In this document: piece by piece, positions 59,822-64,000 of the stretch
Position numbering within the stretch: position 1 is the first letter of the stretch
Layout: each line of letters starts with the position of its first letter
DNA from: Novosphingobium sp.
Lineage (GTDB): Bacteria; Pseudomonadota; Alphaproteobacteria; Sphingomonadales; Sphingomonadaceae
Direction of reading: 5' to 3'
Assembly: GCF_027489515.1 (NCBI RefSeq)
Contig: NZ_JAIXZS010000098.1
Coordinates: forward strand, 31,406-95,405
Length of the DNA stretch: 64,000 nt
The notes under the pieces: generated by a model
Told to the model about the DNA's origin: nothing
What the model saw: the letters and a program-made list of their open reading frames with translations, nothing else
Database searches by the model: none
Translations under genes and position numbers: made by a program

Positions 59822-61284
59822 GAGGCTTTGGAGCCATATCCGCCGCCAAGCGCGCGGATCAGCTCGACATTGAGGGTCAGCGCACGCGCATCGAGCGCGG
59901 CGACAAGCTGGCGGTTGCGCAGAAGTGCATCCTGCGCCGTCAGCACGGAAAGGTAGGGCGAAAGGCCGCCCTCATAGCGGCGCCGCGCGATGCCGTAGGC
60001 CTCTTCCGAGGCAGCGAGCGCGGCATGCGCTTCGACCTGCCGTGCACCGAGCGCGCGCTGCGAGGCGGCGGCATCGGCGACTTCATTGAGCGCGCGGACC
60101 AGCACCGCATCGTACTGCGCGACAGCTTCGTCGTAATCGGCGCGCGAGGCGCGGTACTGGCCCTCGATCCGTCCGCCCGAGAAGATAGGCAGGCTGATGG
60201 CCGCGCCCGCCTGCGCGATATCCGATCCCTTTGCGGTCAGGTTGCCAAGGCCGAACGACTGGAGGCCGGCGAAGGCGAGCAGATTGACGTTGGGGTAGAA
60301 CCCGGCCCGCGCGACCGCGATCCGGGCTGCTGCCGCTTCCGCGCGCAGCCGTGCCGCGACGATATCCGCGCGGCGCCCGATCAGATCGAGCGCAAGATTG
60401 GCTGGCAGCGGCGCGGCGGGGAGGGCGCGCGGGGCGGGCAGGGCAATCGCGGCGCCGCGCTCCGGTCCAGCGCCCAGCAGTGCGGCAAGGCGGTTGCGGG
60501 TGAGCGCGATCGCCTCGTCGGTTGCGGCAAGATCGGCGCGGGCAAGGGGCACGCCGGCATCGGCCTGGCGCTGCTCGCCGCGGGTATCGAGCCCGCTGGC
60601 CACGCGACGGGTGACAAGAGCTGCCACTTCCTCCCGCTGTTTCACGGCGGCCAGGTCCACCTCGCGCTGCGCGGCGAGGCGCGCGAGATCGGCATAAGCG
60701 GCGGCAACCGACGTCGCCAGCGCCAGACGGGCTGCACGCGCTTCAATCGCAGCGGCTTCGCGTTCCGAGGTCGCAGCGCGCAGCGCGGCGCGGTTCTTGC
60801 CGAAGAAGTCGAGCTCGTACGCCAGATCGAGACTGACGCGCCCCGTGTCGTTGAGCCCCTTGGGCACGAACTGGGCGGGAAAGCCGTTGTTGTAGCTTTG
60901 CTTGACTTCGTTGACCTGCCCGTTGGCGGTGAGCGAAGGCAGCAGCCCGGCTCCGGCGCTCTGCGCATAGGCGGCCGCCTTGCGTGCGCGGGCATCGGCG
61001 GCGGCGAGCGTGGGCGATCCGGCAAGCGCTTCCTCGATCAGTGCGGCAAGCTGCGGATCGCCATAGTCCTTCCACCAGCCATCGCCGGGCCAGGCGCCGG
61101 GAGCAGCCTCGGCAGATGCGGGGACAGTGCCCAGCGTGGCAGGATCACGCAACGCGGGTCGCGTGCCGAGATCAGGCATGGTCGCACAGCCGGCGAGTGC
61201 AGCGCAGCCAGCCAGAAGGACGGCTTGGCGCAGCGCCTGCGGGACGTGCTTCAAACGAAAACCCGGATACATTGATGACACCAT
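59818..61284 (-). CDS. NodT-family outer-membrane efflux lipoprotein
   Basis: Lipobox LAGC; WWKDYGDPQLAALIEEALAGSPTLAAADARARKA; ALIGRR/ALNEVADA motifs. Confidence 0.93.
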   Translation of the reverse strand: MVSSMYPGFRLKHVPQALRQAVLLAGCAALAGCATMPDLGTRPALRDPATLGTVPASAEAAPGAWPGDGWWKDYGDPQLAALIEEALAGSPTLAAADARARKAAAYAQSAGAGLLPSLTANGQVNEVKQSYNNGFPAQFVPKGLNDTGRVSLDLAYELDFFGKNRAALRAATSEREAAAIEARAARLALATSVAAAYADLARLAAQREVDLAAVKQREEVAALVTRRVASGLDTRGEQRQADAGVPLARADLAATDEAIALTRNRLAALLGAGPERGAAIALPAPRALPAAPLPANLALDLIGRRADIVAARLRAEAAAARIAVARAGFYPNVNLLAFAGLQSFGLGNLTAKGSDIAQAGAAISLPIFSGGRIEGQYRASRADYDEAVAQYDAVLVRALNEVADAAASQRALGARQVEAHAALAASEEAYGIARRRYEGGLSPYLSVLTAQDALLRNRQLVAALDARALTLNVELIRALGGGYGSKAS

Positions 61285-61291
61285 AATGACA

Positions 61292-61366
61292 GTACGGTTC
61301 GGTCACTAACGAGATGAAGGCTTGCGTCCCCCGAGTCAAGTGAATAAGTGTACGGAATGGTCACTA
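61292..61366. promoter_or_regulatory. Direct repeat, candidate TetR operators of the efflux operon
   Basis: GTACGGTTCGGTCACTA (61292-61308) and GTACGGAATGGTCACTA (61350-61366), 14/17 identical. Confidence 0.55.
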
Positions 61367-62010
61367 GTACGACATTGGCCAAGGGCAGGCTGGGGCGGCA
61401 AAGCCCTGATGAACGGCGGGAAAACATCCTTGCCGTGGCTGCGGAGGCTTTTGCCCTTGAGGGCTATGGCATCACATCGATGTCGACGATTGCCGCCCGG
61501 CTGGGCGGATCGAAGGCGACGCTCTACAAATACTTCACCTCGAAGGAAGAGCTGTTCCAGGCGGTGATGCAGCGCAAGTGCGAGGCGGTGATCGGCCCGC
61601 TCGAGGAACTGGCGGATACGTCACGCGATCCGGCCACGCTGCTGTTCGCCTTCGGCAAGATATTCCTCAGCCGGCTGTGCCAACCCGATGCGCTGGACAT
61701 CCATCGTACCGTTCACGGTGAAGGGCAGCGCTTTCCCGAAGTGGCGCGCACGTTCTTCGCGTATGGCCCGGAGGCGGCCTATTCAGTGCTTGTGCCGGCC
61801 TTCGCCCGGTTTCATGAGGAGGGGCAAATCGATTGCCCCGATCCGCGCCTCGCGGCCGAGCAGTTCCTCGCCATGGTGCGCGGCGATCTCCACCTGCGCG
61901 TGTCGAGCGGCCTGATCCCCCCGCCGGAAGAGGCCGAGATCGAGCGGCAGGTCAGCCATGCCGTCGGCATTTTCGTGCGCGGCATTTCGCGGCGTGACCG
62001 CCCCGATTGA
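61357..62010 (+). CDS. TetR/AcrR-family regulator
   Basis: RRENILAVAAEAFALEGYGITSMSTIAARLGGSKATLYKYFTSKEELFQAV; divergent from pump; GTG 61348 or ATG 61357 start. Confidence 0.92.
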   Translation: MVTSTTLAKGRLGRQSPDERRENILAVAAEAFALEGYGITSMSTIAARLGGSKATLYKYFTSKEELFQAVMQRKCEAVIGPLEELADTSRDPATLLFAFGKIFLSRLCQPDALDIHRTVHGEGQRFPEVARTFFAYGPEAAYSVLVPAFARFHEEGQIDCPDPRLAAEQFLAMVRGDLHLRVSSGLIPPPEEAEIERQVSHAVGIFVRGISRRDRPD

Positions 62011-62126
62011 ATTCCATCGCAAGGGCCCGCTGGCCCCTTGACCGCATCCCCTCTGCGCGGGCACACCGCACCTGCGCTGTCCTCGACCAGAAGATGGACG
62101 CAAGGCTGACTACAAGAGGAGAGGCC

Positions 62127-62501
62127 ATGTTTTCGCACGTCATGCTCGGCAGCAATGATATCGAGCGCTCGAAGAAGTTCTATGACGCCACGTTTGCGGC
62201 ATTCGGCGGCAAGCCCGGGGTGGTCGATCCCAAAGGCCGCCTGATCTATGCGCACAATGGCGCCATGTTCCTCCTGACCACGCCGATCAACGGCGAACCG
62301 GCCACGTGCGCCAACGGCGGCACGATCGGTTTTGCGATGACGCCCGAGCAGGCCGATGCCTGGCACGCGGCAGGCTGCGCCAATGGCGGCACGGCTTGCG
62401 AAGATCCGCCGGGGCCGCGCGAAGGCTCGCCGTTCTACCTTGCCTATCTGCGTGATCCGGATGGCAACAAGCTGTGCGCACTGCACGTGATCGGCAGCTG
62501 A
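62127..62501 (+). CDS. VOC-family (glyoxalase-like) protein
   Basis: MFSHVMLGSNDIERSKKFYDATFAAFG ... FYLAYLRDPDGNKLCALH. Confidence 0.92.
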   Translation: MFSHVMLGSNDIERSKKFYDATFAAFGGKPGVVDPKGRLIYAHNGAMFLLTTPINGEPATCANGGTIGFAMTPEQADAWHAAGCANGGTACEDPPGPREGSPFYLAYLRDPDGNKLCALHVIGS

Positions 62502-62513
62502 GGCAGACTGACG

Positions 62514-63371
62514 ATGGCGCCTGATTCCACGTTCGAGACCGTTTCGACCAGCAAGGCCCACGGCGGCACGCTCGGCGTCCATCGGCACCAGTCTACCGCG
62601 ACGGGGACGGGAATGACCTTTTCGGTCTTCCTGCCCCCGCAGGCGGAAAGCGGTGCGAAGCTTCCGGTTCTTTTCTACCTCTCGGGGCTCACCTGCACCC
62701 ACGCCAATGTGACCGACAAGGGCGAATACCGCCGCGCCTGCGCGGAGCACGGCATCGTCTTCGTCGCCCCCGATACCAGCCCGCGCGGCGAAGGCGTGGC
62801 GGATGATCCGGAAGGCGCTTACGATTTCGGTCTGGGTGCCGGCTTCTACGTCAACGCCACCGAGGAGCCCTTCGCGGCGCACTACCGCATGTGGGACTAT
62901 GCGGCGCACGAACTCCCCGCACTGATCGAGGACCATTTTCCGATCGATCCGGCGCGCATGGGTATCACCGGCCATTCGATGGGCGGCCACGGCGCGCTCA
63001 CCATCGGCCTGACGTTTCCGGACAAGTTCAAGTCACTCTCCGCCTTCGCACCGATCGTTGCGCCGGGGCAGGTGCCGTGGGGCCACAAGGCGCTCGGCGG
63101 CTATCTCGGGCAGGACCGCGCCGCGTGGCGCGCACATGATGCGACCGCGCTGGTGGAAGACGGCAAGCGCCCTGCCGGCGACATTCTGGTCGATCAGGGT
63201 GCGGCAGACGGCTTCCTTGCCGAGCAACTGCGCCCGGAACTGTTCGAGGCTGCGTGCAAGGCGGCAGGCGTGGACCTGACGCTGCGCCTGCAGGATGGCT
63301 ACGACCACAGCTACAACTTCATCTCGACCTTCATGGACGATCACATCCGCTGGCACGCCGAGCGGCTTTAA
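62514..63371 (+). CDS. fghA: S-formylglutathione hydrolase
   Basis: LPVLFYLSGLTCTHANVTDKGEYRRACAEHGI; GHSMGGHGALTIGL. Confidence 0.95.
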   Translation: MAPDSTFETVSTSKAHGGTLGVHRHQSTATGTGMTFSVFLPPQAESGAKLPVLFYLSGLTCTHANVTDKGEYRRACAEHGIVFVAPDTSPRGEGVADDPEGAYDFGLGAGFYVNATEEPFAAHYRMWDYAAHELPALIEDHFPIDPARMGITGHSMGGHGALTIGLTFPDKFKSLSAFAPIVAPGQVPWGHKALGGYLGQDRAAWRAHDATALVEDGKRPAGDILVDQGAADGFLAEQLRPELFEAACKAAGVDLTLRLQDGYDHSYNFISTFMDDHIRWHAERL

Positions 63372-63381
63372 CGCCCATCAC

Positions 63382-63463
63382 TTCGTCGTTGCGCGCGTGG
63401 CGAAGCAATTCAGAGCGTCACGCGAACCGCTCTGGATTGCTTCGCCACGCGCGCAATGATGAA
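63382..63463. repeat. Long imperfect palindromic element (two 36-nt arms, 10-nt loop)
   Basis: ttcgtcgttgcgcgcgtggcgaagcaattcagagcg versus reverse complement ttcatcattgcgcgcgtggcgaagcaatccagagcg; 3 mismatches. Confidence 0.85.
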
Positions 63464-63487
63464 ATGTCCGCTCCTGGGAACGGGCTT

Positions 63488-63940
63488 CTACTTCGCCCGC
63501 ACGTCCTTCGCGACCGCATCGAGCAGTCCGTTGACGAACTTCGTTTCGCGCGCGTCGAAGAAGGCGTGGGCGACGTCGAGGTACTCGCCGATCACGGTGC
63601 CGACGTTGATATCGGCGCGGGCCATGAGCTCGTAGGCGCCTGCACGCAGGATCTGGAGCATCGTGCGATCAAGCCGCGCGATCGACCAGCCATCGGCAAG
63701 GCGGCGCGTCAGTGCGGCGTCGATCTCGTCACGCCGCGCAGCGACCCCGCGCACGACGTCGTCGAAGAAGGCGACATCGGCTTCGAGGTACTGGTCGTCC
63801 TCGATCTCCGCGCCAAGGCGGTGCATGTGGAACTCGTCCAGCAGCAGGTGCAGCTGGGGCTTTTCCATCTCGAGCTGGTAAAGCGCCTGCACGGCGGCAA
63901 GCCGCGCGGCAGATCGATTGGGGGCCTTCGAGCGGGTCAT
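63488..63940 (-). CDS. nusB: Transcription antitermination factor NusB
   Basis: RLAAVQALYQLEM ... ADINVGTVIGEYLDVAHAFFDARETKFVNGLLDAVAK. Confidence 0.95.
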   Translation of the reverse strand: MTRSKAPNRSAARLAAVQALYQLEMEKPQLHLLLDEFHMHRLGAEIEDDQYLEADVAFFDDVVRGVAARRDEIDAALTRRLADGWSIARLDRTMLQILRAGAYELMARADINVGTVIGEYLDVAHAFFDARETKFVNGLLDAVAKDVRAK

Positions 63941-64000
63941 ATTCCAAGCCTCAATTCGATCGAGCGGGCATGTGCGGCAAGCCCTTCCGCTTCGGCCAGC
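63937..64000 (-). CDS. hisD: Histidinol dehydrogenase, C-terminal end (partial)
   Basis: Partial minus-strand frame ...LAEAEGLAAHARSIELRLGI*; stop overlaps nusB start. Confidence 0.6.
   Translation of the reverse strand, partial: LAEAEGLAAHARSIELRLGI

Overview
This is a high-GC alphaproteobacterial chromosomal window, most likely a sphingomonad (Novosphingobium-like); that assignment is my inference from gene content. No CRISPR array, prophage or intact transposon is visible. Reading left to right: (1) a glycolate utilisation block, glcB(partial)-glcD-glcE-glcF-glcG; (2) an exopolysaccharide (EPS) locus, 6.1-25.6 kb, with three glycosyltransferases, a flippase, an ATP-grasp protein, a WecG/TagA + sugar-phosphotransferase fusion, an H-NOX/hybrid kinase/Hpt operon, Wzy-, Wzz- and Wza-like proteins, and a sigma-54 response regulator with a MASE1 hybrid kinase; (3) tRNA-Gly(CCC) and tRNA-Thr(CGT); (4) a GGDEF/EAL, cupredoxin-like, DUF3034 and exported truncated-globin cluster; (5) GST, DsbA-like and a bchE-bchJ pair preceded by a TGT-N12-ACA site; (6) a catabolic cluster (Fe-ADH, TetR, acyl-CoA ligase, P450, TonB receptor, Baeyer-Villiger-type monooxygenase, serine hydrolase); (7) a SARP/TolB-like/TPR regulator beside a six-gene translationally coupled biosynthesis-like operon of unknown product; (8) tandem UrcA genes and a polyproline protein; (9) a DHA2/HlyD/NodT efflux pump with TetR; (10) VOC protein, S-formylglutathione hydrolase, nusB and hisD(partial). 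The best candidate for an undescribed system is the EPS locus. Five canonical sigma-54 promoters plus one near-canonical one each sit about 50-140 bp from clusters of a 15-bp inverted repeat (TTYGCA-N3-TGCRAA). They cover all EPS transcription units, the NtrC-type regulator operon and a putative NO-sensing H-NOX phosphorelay. The second candidate is the six-gene operon at 47.7-55.0 kb.
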